This document shows positions 24,752 to 33,102 of a stretch of DNA of 64,000 nt, piece by piece. The stretch's first letter is position 1, and each line of letters starts with the position of its first letter. The DNA is taken from positions 1-64,000 of the forward strand of contig CAZVZG010000002.1 in the NCBI GenBank assembly GCA_964630785.1, given 5' to 3'. Both the position numbers and the translations under genes were made by a program. This stretch comes from JADLCX01 sp964630785. GTDB lineage: Bacteria; Planctomycetota; Phycisphaerae; Phycisphaerales; UBA1924. The notes beneath the pieces were generated by a model. That model had not been told where the DNA came from and did no database searches. It was given only the letters and a program-made list of their open reading frames with translations.

Positions 24752-25350
24752 TGCTCGACGAGAACATTCCCAACTCGACGGCGGAGCAGGCGAGGCTGGA
24801 CCTCTCGCTGGCGGCGGGCGCGGGCGAGCGGGCCAACCGGCCGCGGGCGCTGCTGTTCGGGGCGGTGCTGCTGCTGGCGGCGGCGGTGGTGTACGCGCTC
24901 GTGGGCTTTGGCGAGCGCGAGAGCGCGCTAGGTCGCGTGGCGACGGCGCGAAAAAACGCGGACGAGCTGATCAGGCTGGTGAACCAGGTGACGGCGCTGC
25001 AGGACACGCTGTCGAAGCGCGGGCTGGACCCCAACCCGCGGATCGCCTCGTCGCTGGAGGACCTGGCGCGGTTCTCGGGCACGACGCTGAGCGGGCCGGT
25101 GACGGACACGCCCGGAACCGCGACGGGCCAGGCGGGTATGACCCAGAAGCGGTACACGGCGAGGTTCGTAAATCAGCAACCGGCCGCGTTGCTGCAGTTC
25201 CTGAACGCGACCCAGGAGTCGCCCGAGACGGCGGGCGTGGAGTTCGCGAGGATCAACCTGCTGCCGGGGATCGCCGACCCGGCGACGGGGCAGGTGCTGT
25301 GGAACCTGGACGTGGATTTCACGCGCTGGGAGCGGCAGTCGAAACGGTAA
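24751..25350 (+). CDS. GspM/PilO-like inner membrane protein
   Basis: A 199-residue bitopic protein with a membrane helix (ALLFGAVLLLAAAVVYALVG), a short coiled coil and a ferredoxin-like periplasmic part (YTARFVNQQPAALLQFLNA, then ILWNLDVDFTRW-like strand). The size, layout and position after the GspL-like gene support GspM/PilO, which pairs with GspL/PilN in the assembly platform. Confidence 0.78.
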   Translation: MLDENIPNSTAEQARLDLSLAAGAGERANRPRALLFGAVLLLAAAVVYALVGFGERESALGRVATARKNADELIRLVNQVTALQDTLSKRGLDPNPRIASSLEDLARFSGTTLSGPVTDTPGTATGQAGMTQKRYTARFVNQQPAALLQFLNATQESPETAGVEFARINLLPGIADPATGQVLWNLDVDFTRWERQSKR

Positions 25351-25397
25351 ATCGCGGAGGACGGAGTGTCGGGGACCAGGCCGGGGTGTGGGTACAC

Positions 25398-26096
25398 ATG
25401 GAACCGGGGCGACAAGCGAAGATGCTCAAGCGACCGAAACACCATCGACTGACCATCGGCCTGCTCGCGCTGGCGGCGCTGTACGCCGCGGGCGCGAGCG
25501 GGTGCGCAAACAGGACGCGCCAGCCGCTGCGCGTGCCCGAGAGCGCCACGCCCGAGGCGCGGGCCGCTGCGCTGGCCAAGGCCGAGGACCTGGCCCGCGA
25601 CGCGCAACGGCTGGAACTGGCGGGCGACAAAGATCAGGCGATCAAGAAGTACGGCGAGGCGATCAACACGTTCCACGATCTGCCGGTGGCTTGGAACAAC
25701 CTGGGCGTGCTGTGGGCCGATCAGGGAAAAAACCTCGAGGCGGCCGAGGCGTACAAGACGGCCTCGGAACTCTCGCCGACCGACCCGCGCCCGCTGAAAA
25801 ACCTGGGCGCGCTGTGGGAGGAGCTGGGCTACCTGGACGACGCGGCCCGGTGGTACGACGAGGCGCTGCGACGCGACCCGAACTACCTGCCCGCGCTGCG
25901 ACGCGCGATCCTGGTGGACGACCTGCGGAACGAGTTGAGCGACACCACCGCCGAGCGACTCAAGGCGGCGATCATCATGGAGCGAGAGCCGTGGTGGATC
26001 GAGCGGTTCAAGCGGATCCAGCAGCAGATGAACGAGCGCCCGCTGGCCGAACGGGTACCGGACGATCACCGCAACCGCGACCTAGCCACGCCGTAA
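25398..26096 (+). CDS. TPR lipoprotein
   Basis: A 232-residue protein (or 224 from the second ATG at 25,422). A hydrophobic signal (LTIGLLALAALYAAGASGC) ends in a lipobox with Cys after ASG, so a lipoprotein is predicted. At least three TPR-like units follow (DLPVAWNNLGVLWADQG, DPRPLKNLGALWEELG, DPNYLPALRRAILVDD). TPR lipoproteins such as PilF/PilW act as pilotins that assemble secretins. That role is possible here, 47 bp after the secretion genes on the same strand. Confidence 0.78.
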   Translation: MEPGRQAKMLKRPKHHRLTIGLLALAALYAAGASGCANRTRQPLRVPESATPEARAAALAKAEDLARDAQRLELAGDKDQAIKKYGEAINTFHDLPVAWNNLGVLWADQGKNLEAAEAYKTASELSPTDPRPLKNLGALWEELGYLDDAARWYDEALRRDPNYLPALRRAILVDDLRNELSDTTAERLKAAIIMEREPWWIERFKRIQQQMNERPLAERVPDDHRNRDLATP

Positions 26097-26266
26097 CGCG
26101 GGTGTAGACTGGAGCATGGCTGTGTGAGCGCGCTGGGTGGTGCCCGGCGCGTTTGTGTATTCGGTGGTGGGGGGGTGGGTAAGCGGGGAGCGGTACGACG
26201 TAAGCGGGGGGAGGAGGGGGCGGGTCCGAGAATGGCCGTGCGCGAGCCGGCGGAAGGTGAGCGGTG

Positions 26267-28510
26267 ATGCGTGGGAGCCGGCGTGATTCGTTGATCGGCG
26301 TGCTGGCAGCGGCCGGGCTCGCGGCGGGGCTGGGCACGCCGCGGGGCGCGTGGGCTCAGGATTCGGTGTCGAACACCGGCGGGCTGCCGGGCGACGCGGT
26401 GAGCGCGTACCAGGCGGGCGCGGGCGGTTCGAGCGAGCAGGTGAACAACTACGTCGTGGACCTGTCGCCCAAGTCCGGGTCGTGGGGCACGGGGTTTGTT
26501 CTCGGGCCGGTGGTGAAGGCGAGCCGGTCGGGGAACGGGCAGTATTTCGATCTGCTGCCGGGCGCGCAGGCGGCGTCGAGCCGGTTCGGCTCGGGCGGCT
26601 TTGCGCGCGGCTCGTACGCGCTGTGGACCACGCCGGGGCAGGGTGTGAACGGCGCGGACAACGACGCGCCGGGCGCGAGCGTGAACACCGCGACGAGTGC
26701 GGGCCAGCAGTTCGCGCTGGCGTTCATGGAGTTCGGCAACGGCGTGGACGGGGTGTTCGGAAACGGGGACGACGAGAACAACATCGTGAGCGCGATGGTG
26801 AACTTTCAGCGGCGCAACCCGCGCCGGCTGTACGTCTCTCGCGTGGTGGCGATGACGAACAAGTCGGGCGTGTCGGCCAACGGCACGGCGTCGCTGGGCC
26901 TGGGCGGCGTGGACGAGGCGGGGAACGTGCACGTCCTGGGCGACGGGCAGGGCATGGTCGATCCGCTGCGCCTGGCGCAGCGGTACTACCTGCGTGTGGG
27001 TTCGCTCGCGCGGAACGAGGCCGTGAACAACCGGGTGATGGACGGTGGCGCGGGCGACGGCGCGGCCACGGCCTTCGTGCGATCGTCGCAAATTTCGATG
27101 ACCACGCCGGCGATCATCCCGCCCAGCGTGGGTGCGGGAAGGGCGGTGGCTATCGGGCTGGACTTCAACGCGGACTACGTGTTCGAGTCGGCGCCCGGGG
27201 TCACACAGACGACCAAGGCGTACCTGCAGGGGTCGAGCGGGTCGTCGCGCGGCAACCTGACGTTCATCGCGCAGACGTTCGCGCCCGTGCGTCTGGGCGG
27301 GGCCGACGCGGGCACCGGCGTGTGCCTGGTGAGGACCGACGGAAACTCGCGCACGCGCGGCATCGAGGTCTTCGGCATCAACACCGACGGCTCGGTGGAC
27401 GGCACGCTGAAGGTGCAACTGCCGATCATCGGCGGACAGATGCTCGACCCGACCGACGGCTGGAACCCGCAGACCAACTACGGCGTGGTGGCGGTGCACG
27501 AGTTCACGGGCTTCGCGGGCCAGGCGCCGTTCCGCGGCGGCAACGGGCAGGTCGCGGCGACGGTGCTCAACAGCGGCGAACTGCTCGCGGCCGCGGTCGT
27601 GACGCCCACGAACGGGAGCCTCGTGCCGCAGACGCAGGACGACTACCTGGTGGTGGCGAGGGTGGGCACGGGCGGGTCGGCGACGTGGGTGACGGCGGCG
27701 CACACGGGCAACGCGCTGGGCGCGGCGGGCGGGACATCGAAGATCATCCTGGGCGACAACGGGGCCGACGGCCTTCCCGGCACCGGCGACGCGGGCGAGG
27801 GCGACGGGGTGGTGGACAACGGGCCGAACGCGTGGATCGGCCGGATCGCACGGATCGGCGAGGTGTACCCGACGCAAAGCTCGGGTCCGAGCATCTCGGC
27901 GCCTGCGATGGACCGGCGCGGGAACGTGTACTTCATGGCCGCGGTGGCGCTGAAGCAGAACGACGGCTCGCTGGAGTACACCACCGCGCTGCTCCGGGGC
28001 GTGCGCGACTCGGGTACGGGCGGGTACAAGCTGGAGCTGATCGCGCGCCCGGGCGACGTGATGCCGGGGCTCAACAGCGGGCGCAACTACCAGGTGCAGT
28101 TCCTGGGTCTGGCCGACGCGGACTCGGCGGCGTCGGGTTCGATCTGGTCGGGGAACATCGTGCAGGACTCGATCTCGGGCGGTGACGCGGCAAGTGCGCC
28201 TTATGGCAGCGCGCTGTCACTGGGTGTTCTGACCTTCGCGGCCAAGATCGTGTACGACTACGACGGCGACGGCGTGTTCGCCGACCCGAGCGCCGGCGCG
28301 AGCAACAGCCACGACCAGGCCTACAACGTGGTGATGGCGCTCATGCCGCGGATCGCGGGCGGGGATTTCAACCTCGACGGCGTCGCGAGCGTGCAGGACA
28401 TCTTCGACTTCCTCGCGGCGTACTTTGGTGGCGGTGGCGACTGGAACGGCGACGGCGTCGCGAGCGTACAGGATATCTTTGACTTCCTGGCGGATTACTT
28501 TGCAGGGTGA
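26267..28510 (+). CDS. Secreted protein with two dockerin-like repeats, unknown function
   Basis: The 747-residue protein has a signal peptide (SLIGVLAAAGLAAGLGTP to about AWAQ, residue 30). The large middle has no domain I recognise. It is Gly-rich and beta-like. The C-terminus carries two dockerin-like units (DFNLDGVASVQDIFDFLAAY and DWNGDGVASVQDIFDFLADY), the same module as at least six other proteins in this window, but it lacks the final Cys. An ATG at 26,267 follows GGAAGGTGAG and a GTG three bases upstream is the alternative. Such a module may anchor or assemble exported proteins in this group. Confidence 0.82.
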   Translation: MRGSRRDSLIGVLAAAGLAAGLGTPRGAWAQDSVSNTGGLPGDAVSAYQAGAGGSSEQVNNYVVDLSPKSGSWGTGFVLGPVVKASRSGNGQYFDLLPGAQAASSRFGSGGFARGSYALWTTPGQGVNGADNDAPGASVNTATSAGQQFALAFMEFGNGVDGVFGNGDDENNIVSAMVNFQRRNPRRLYVSRVVAMTNKSGVSANGTASLGLGGVDEAGNVHVLGDGQGMVDPLRLAQRYYLRVGSLARNEAVNNRVMDGGAGDGAATAFVRSSQISMTTPAIIPPSVGAGRAVAIGLDFNADYVFESAPGVTQTTKAYLQGSSGSSRGNLTFIAQTFAPVRLGGADAGTGVCLVRTDGNSRTRGIEVFGINTDGSVDGTLKVQLPIIGGQMLDPTDGWNPQTNYGVVAVHEFTGFAGQAPFRGGNGQVAATVLNSGELLAAAVVTPTNGSLVPQTQDDYLVVARVGTGGSATWVTAAHTGNALGAAGGTSKIILGDNGADGLPGTGDAGEGDGVVDNGPNAWIGRIARIGEVYPTQSSGPSISAPAMDRRGNVYFMAAVALKQNDGSLEYTTALLRGVRDSGTGGYKLELIARPGDVMPGLNSGRNYQVQFLGLADADSAASGSIWSGNIVQDSISGGDAASAPYGSALSLGVLTFAAKIVYDYDGDGVFADPSAGASNSHDQAYNVVMALMPRIAGGDFNLDGVASVQDIFDFLAAYFGGGGDWNGDGVASVQDIFDFLADYFAG

Positions 28511-28522
28511 GGGGGGAGGGAA

Positions 28523-28555
28523 CGGGGACTTGGGACTTGGGACTTGGGATTGAGG
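28523..28555 (+). repeat. Short tandem repeat GGGACTTG
   Basis: GGGACTTG is repeated three times with a fourth, altered copy, just after the preceding gene. The tract may vary in copy number. Confidence 0.85.
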
Positions 28556-28669
28556 GATGGGGGCGTCCGGCTTGACATGAAATCAACACGGCATCCGTCG
28601 GCGTGATAGAGTTCTGATCAAAGTTCGGAAGTTGAACGGGCGGGCGTGGGCGGCTGGATCTCGGTGACG

Positions 28670-30028
28670 ATGGCGAATCGAACGAAAGCGAAGAGCAAGG
28701 GGCTCGGGGCCGGCCGAGAATCGAAGCGAGGAGGCAAGGGGCGCAGGCCCGCCGGCGCGCCCGAAGAGCGAGCCCGCGGAAACGGGGCGATCGGGAGGCG
28801 GCGGCCGTCGGTCACGTTCGAGACCGACGCGCGCGGCGTACTGACGGAGTTGCAGCGAGCGCTCTCTGATCTGCTCGACGGGCTGGCCCGGCCGACCGGG
28901 ACGCCGACAGAGATCGCGCGGGCGCTGGGGCTGGATTACAAGCTGAGCTGGCAGGTGCACCGGATCGCGACGTCGGCAAACCCGCTCGCGGGGGGAACGA
29001 ACGTGCCGGCGCGGGTGTCGATGCGCCGGCTGCTGAGCGCGGCCGCGCGCCGTCGGGCGCCCGCGCCCGTCCTGGAGCGCGCTTCGGAGGCGTTCGATGC
29101 GTTCGAGCGGATGGTGGAGGCGGAGGCGGGCGATCGCGAGCGGCTGGCGGGGATGCTCGCGGCCCTGGTGCCCGAGGCCCGGCAGCAGCGCGAGTTGGAG
29201 ATCAAGCGGGCCGCGTTCAAGGCATCCAGCCGAGTGAAGGGCGTCACGATGGAGGCGCAGGTCGGCGCGTTCATCCTGCACCCGTCGGACGACCCGATGC
29301 GGGTCGATCGGGCCACATTCTCGGCGTATGTGGGTCTGCACAGGCTGCGTGCGGCGGCGCCGATCGGGTTCGCGACATTCTCCGCAACGACGCCGGCCTC
29401 GCAGGCGCTCACGCTCGATCGCGTGCCGACCGGCGGGCTGCGCAGCAACCTGCTGACGCGGTACTGCTCGGAACCGATCCCGCGGTTCGACGTGCGGGAG
29501 TTTGGCGCGGAGACACGGTACAGCGTGGCCGGGGCCGACGTGGGCATGGGGGCCGCGGTGCAACTGGTGATGGCCGAGCTGCGCACCGCGGCGATGAAGC
29601 GCTACCGCCAGCCGGACGGGCGGACCAAGTGCGGCGTGATGAACACGTGCGACATCCCCATGCAGCGGCAGGTGACGGACGTGTGGCTGCATCGTGATGT
29701 GTACCCCGGGCGCCGGCCGCGGCTGGGGATGTTCGACGTGGTGCCGCGGGGGCTGGCGGGCGGCATTGACGACCCGTCCCGCGAGGCCGACCGGCTGCCG
29801 TTCGAGGAGTCGATCGTCGAGATCGACGGCGGGATGTGCGGCGGCGGCGCGGCGGTGGGGGTGCTGCCGCACTACGAGACGATGCTGCAAGAGGTGTGCG
29901 GGCGGCTGGGCTGGGAGGCGGCGGCGTTCCGCGGGTTCAGGCTGGACGTGGAGTTCCCGGTGTACGGCGGGCAGTACATGATCGGGTTCGAGGTGCCCGA
30001 TGCGCCGGGGGAGGAGCCCAAGGGGTGA
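28670..30028 (+). CDS. Unknown protein with N-terminal helix-turn-helix
   Basis: A 452-residue protein. The first 45 residues are basic and low-complexity. Residues about 78-100 (TPTEIARALGLDYKLSWQVH) look like a DNA-binding HTH. The rest is mixed alpha/beta with the pattern LLTRYCSEPIPRFDVREF and GMFDVVPRGLAGG. I do not recognise it, but its composition and bias are those of a normal gene. It appears to be a planctomycete-type hypothetical regulator. The GTG at 28,646 is an alternative start. It stands 66 bp before the Nudix-like gene. Confidence 0.72.
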   Translation: MANRTKAKSKGLGAGRESKRGGKGRRPAGAPEERARGNGAIGRRRPSVTFETDARGVLTELQRALSDLLDGLARPTGTPTEIARALGLDYKLSWQVHRIATSANPLAGGTNVPARVSMRRLLSAAARRRAPAPVLERASEAFDAFERMVEAEAGDRERLAGMLAALVPEARQQRELEIKRAAFKASSRVKGVTMEAQVGAFILHPSDDPMRVDRATFSAYVGLHRLRAAAPIGFATFSATTPASQALTLDRVPTGGLRSNLLTRYCSEPIPRFDVREFGAETRYSVAGADVGMGAAVQLVMAELRTAAMKRYRQPDGRTKCGVMNTCDIPMQRQVTDVWLHRDVYPGRRPRLGMFDVVPRGLAGGIDDPSREADRLPFEESIVEIDGGMCGGGAAVGVLPHYETMLQEVCGRLGWEAAAFRGFRLDVEFPVYGGQYMIGFEVPDAPGEEPKG

Positions 30029-30094
30029 GCGGCGTGGTCGCGGCGGCGTCTGAGCCGGAGCGGGGGGAGGGGGGAATCGGGGGCCTTCTTCGCC

Positions 30095-30811
30095 ATGTCC
30101 TGCACGATCCATCCCATCGCGGACGCGGCGATGAACGTCCGCATTCTCCCCGCGCGCGTGCCGGACACCGGGCATGGGGCGCGGGTCGCCGCGGAGTGGG
30201 GCCGTCTCCGCACCGCGAATCCGCGCTACCACGACGGCCCGATCCTGGTGCTCGAATCGTTGAATCCGCTCACGGTGCGGCGCGACACGTACCGCACGCT
30301 GGCGACGGCCGCGGCGGTCGATCCTTCGGTGCGATCGCTGGGTGTGCAGGGCGTGGTCGTCGGGCGCGATCGGGCGGGAGTGGAGCACGTGCTCTTCGGC
30401 CGGCGGAGTTCAGAGACGCGAATCTACGGCGGCCTGTGGGAGAACGCGCCCTCGGGCGGGGTGGCCGGCCCGCCGGGGTGCGAACGGCTCACGCTCCCGG
30501 ACTTCGTCGCGGCCCTGCGCGATGAGGGGTTGGAGGAGCTCGGCCTCGACCTCGCCGACGCCGCGGTGACGCCGCTGTGCCTGCTCGACGATCCCCGGGC
30601 GTTCAGCATCGACCTGGTGCTGGGTGTGCGCCCGCGGGGCGTGATCGACCCGCGCTCGCTGCCGTGCCCGGCGAGCGATGGCGGGCGCTGGGAGTACATC
30701 GACGCGGCGTGGGTCGGGCGCGCCGAAGCGGGCGCGTGGGTCGGGCGCGAACCGGGGGCGTTCTCGCCGTCCACCTCGGCGCTCGCGCGGCAGGGCTTTG
30801 ACAAGTTCTGA
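30095..30811 (+). CDS. Nudix-like hydrolase
   Basis: A 238-residue protein. The middle has the Nudix fold pattern LVLGVRP preceded by LWENAPSGGV (a P-S-G-G loop before the Nudix helix region) and GVVVGRDRAGVEHVLFGRRS. A full GX5EX7REUXEEXGU box is not obvious: the Glu-rich helix is LRDEGLEELGLDL, so catalysis may be altered. It may remove a nucleoside-diphosphate-linked group. It ends 70 bp from the convergent ybaB gene. Confidence 0.68.
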   Translation: MSCTIHPIADAAMNVRILPARVPDTGHGARVAAEWGRLRTANPRYHDGPILVLESLNPLTVRRDTYRTLATAAAVDPSVRSLGVQGVVVGRDRAGVEHVLFGRRSSETRIYGGLWENAPSGGVAGPPGCERLTLPDFVAALRDEGLEELGLDLADAAVTPLCLLDDPRAFSIDLVLGVRPRGVIDPRSLPCPASDGGRWEYIDAAWVGRAEAGAWVGREPGAFSPSTSALARQGFDKF

Positions 30812-30880
30812 TGCGCCGGGGCGCTGACGTTCCTGGCGGTGAGTGCGGGGAGCACAGGGCGGGGGCCCGGCGCCGCGCCC

Positions 30881-31246
30881 TTACGACAGCAGCCCCTCGA
30901 TCCCCGGCATGTTGGGCAGGCCGAGCAGTTCGGCCTCTTTGGCGATCTCGCGCTGGGCCATGGCCTTGGCGATGTCCATCGCGTTGTTCACGGCCTCGGC
31001 GATGAGCGATTCGACCATCGCCTTGTTCGCGGGATCGGCGATGCCCGCAAGCGCGGCCAGCTCGATGGACACCGAGACGACCTTCATGTCGCCGCTCACC
31101 GTCGCGCGGACCGCGCCGCCGCCGCTGCCGCCGGCGGCACGCAGCTCGGCCAGTCGGGCCTTGATCCGCTCGCCCGCGGCCCTGAGGCCGTCCTTGTTCT
31201 TCATCAGCCCGGCGAGGGCGCCGGCCATCTTCAGTGAGTCCAGCAT
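30881..31246 (-). CDS. ybaB: Nucleoid-associated YbaB/EbfC family protein
   Basis: A 121-residue YbaB-family protein: an N-terminal helix (LDSLKMAGALAGLMKN), a beta hairpin with VSGDMKVVSVSIE, then a C-terminal helix with AVNNAMDIAKAMAQ. Members bind DNA as dimers and are often co-transcribed with dnaX, as here: it starts 17 bp after the tau stop. The ATG has GGAG seven bases before it. Confidence 0.92.
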   Translation of the reverse strand: MLDSLKMAGALAGLMKNKDGLRAAGERIKARLAELRAAGGSGGGAVRATVSGDMKVVSVSIELAALAGIADPANKAMVESLIAEAVNNAMDIAKAMAQREIAKEAELLGLPNMPGIEGLLS

Positions 31247-31263
31247 CCGCGTGCTCCGTTGAT

Positions 31264-32957
31264 TCAGGGCCCGATGTTACGGGGCTGCACCGACACGATC
31301 CGGGCGTTGAAGAGTTCCATCGCGATCTTCACGAGCGGGTCATCCACGGGTGACGGCGGCGGGCCCGCGGGCGGCGTGCTCCCTTGCTCGCTCGCGTCGG
31401 CGGGCGTCGCTTCCGGCTCGCGCAGCGTGACGACGATCCGCCGCCCGACCTCCTTCTCGAACGCCGCGGCGATCTCGGGAAGGCGAGAGCGGGCCCCGGC
31501 GAGGAAGCGCGGGGCGGTGTCGAGGACGGCCGCGTCGTCCTTGATCTCCACCAGTGTGGAGTTGGTGAGGATCGCGCGCAGCACGGGCGAGAGCGTCGGC
31601 GAGCGGACGATGCGGGCCCACAGGGGCACGTCGGTCGGCGGTGTGGCGGGCGTGTCGTCGGGGGGGGGGGGGGAGGATGGAGTCGGGGGGCTGGCGTCCG
31701 CCGGGCGCGGTGGGAGCGCCGGCGATGGACGGGCCGCGGCGTCCCGCGTGGGGCGCGGCGGCGCGTCGGCAGCCCCGACTATTTTTTTACCGGGCTCCTC
31801 CCGTTTCGCGGGGCGACGACGGCCGCGCCGCCCGACCCTCCCGCGCCGCCCGCCAGGAGGGCCGCGACGTTGGCGATCTTCTCGCTCAGGGCCAGGCGCA
31901 CGATCGCGGCGTCGAGCATGGCCCGCGGCTGGGCGCTCATCTTGCTCGTGCGCGCGACACTGTCGCACACGGCGATGAGGTGGGTGAGGCCCGCGGCGTC
32001 GAAGCGCTGGGCCGCTTTGACCATCTCGCGCCGGGCGTCGTCGGAGACGTCGACCAGGTCGGAATCGGGGCCGCAGGCGCTGAGGACCATGAGGTCACGA
32101 AAGCGATCGGCGAGCGTGCCGAGGAGTTGCTCGGGGGAGACGCCGCGTTTGAGGAGGCTGTCCGCGCCCTTGAGGCTCGCGGCCGGATCACCGTCGGCGA
32201 TTGCGTCGACGAGGTTGTCCACGAGCGTGCGGTCGGGGAGGCCGAGCAGCTCTTCGAGCAGGCGGAGGGTGATTTTCTTCTCGCCGCTGGCCATGAGGCG
32301 GTCGAGCAGGCTGAGGGCGTCCCGCATGGAGCCGTTGCCCAGGCGAGCCACGGCGTGCAGGGCTTCGGGCTCGGCGCTCACGCCCTCGGACTTGAGGACC
32401 TCGGCCAGGTGGGCGCCGATCTCGCCGGAGGGGATGTTGCGGAAGTCGAAGCGCTGGCAGCGCGACTGGATGGTCGCGGGCACCTTGTGCGTCTCGGTGG
32501 TGCAGAGGATGAACACGACGTGCTCGGGAGGCTCCTCCATGGTCTTGAGCAGCGCGTTGAACGCCTGGATCGTGAGCATGTGGACTTCGTCGATGATGTA
32601 GATCTTCTTGCGCCCGCGCATGGGCTTGTAGACGCTGTTGGCGATGAGGTCGCGGGCCTCCTCGACCTTGTTGTTGCTGGCGGCGTCGATCTCGATGACG
32701 TCGGTGTCCTGGCCGCGCATGATGGCGTCGGCGACTCCGGGGAGGTCCTTGCCCTTGTCGTCGACGGCGTTGAGGGCCTTGGCGAAGATGCGGGCCATGG
32801 AGGTCTTGCCGACGCCGCGGGTGCCGGTGAAGAGGTAGGCGTGCGCGACGCGGTTGGTCGCGATGGCGGTCTGGAGCGTCTTGGCGATGGGCTCCTGGCC
32901 GACGACCTCGTCGAAGTCGCGGGAGCGGTACCGGCGGGCGAGGACTTGGTAGGCCAT
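31264..32957 (-). CDS. dnaX: DNA polymerase III subunit tau/gamma (needs -1 frameshift at 31,782)
   Basis: The first frame (32,957-31,779) encodes 392 residues: clamp-loader AAA+ with Walker A GTRGVGKT (45-52), Walker B IIDEVH, the SRC sensor region (IQSRCQRF) and domain III, ending SPVKK-stop. That is gamma. The tau C-terminal domain, which is plainly homologous (ends DPLVKIAMELFNARIVSV), lies in the -1 frame and ends at 31,264. The join at A7 (31,788-31,782) gives 564 residues. The zinc module cysteines expected after residue 60 are absent. A C14 run (31,660-31,673 as G on plus) lies in the Pro-rich linker of the tau-specific part. It is followed by ybaB. Confidence 0.9.
31660..31673. repeat. 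G14 homopolymer inside dnaX tau region
   Basis: Fourteen G on the plus strand correspond to C14 encoding Pro codons of the tau linker. A length change by one would cut off the tau C-terminal domain while leaving gamma intact. Confidence 0.9.
31779..31802 (-). promoter_or_regulatory. dnaX programmed -1 frameshift signal
   Basis: On the minus strand the site reads GGGAGGAG, six bases, then A7 (31,788-31,782), then TAG (31,781-31,779). The heptamer A-AAA-AAA is the known type of slippery sequence for dnaX. The Shine-Dalgarno-like GGAGGAG just upstream would stimulate slippage, as in E. coli, and the immediate stop terminates gamma. A GC-rich hairpin can form downstream (GGGGC with GCCCC). RNA polymerase slippage, as described for Thermus, is an alternative cause. 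Confidence 0.85.
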
Positions 32958-33002
32958 GCCAAAGGGTAGATGCCGCCGGCCTCACAGGCTCGGCCCAATG
33001 TG

Positions 33003-33038
33003 CCACAGGCACAGCCTGCTTTGAGGCCGTGCCTGTGG
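33003..33038. terminator. Strong hairpin upstream of dnaX
   Basis: CCACAGGCAC (33,003) pairs with GTGCCTGTGG (33,029-33,038) and, inside, GCCT pairs with AGGC around a gctttg loop. It lies between the start of dnaX and the end of the cyclophilin gene. Both are on the minus strand, so it is 65 bases after the cyclophilin stop in no direct sense. It is upstream of that stop's transcript end only if read leftwards. It may terminate the cyclophilin mRNA or be a dispersed palindrome. Confidence 0.55.
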
Positions 33039-33102
33039 TGATATTGCACACGTTCATCGGGTCGACCACAGGTACGCCGCAGAGCCGGCGAGTCTGTGGC
33101 GA

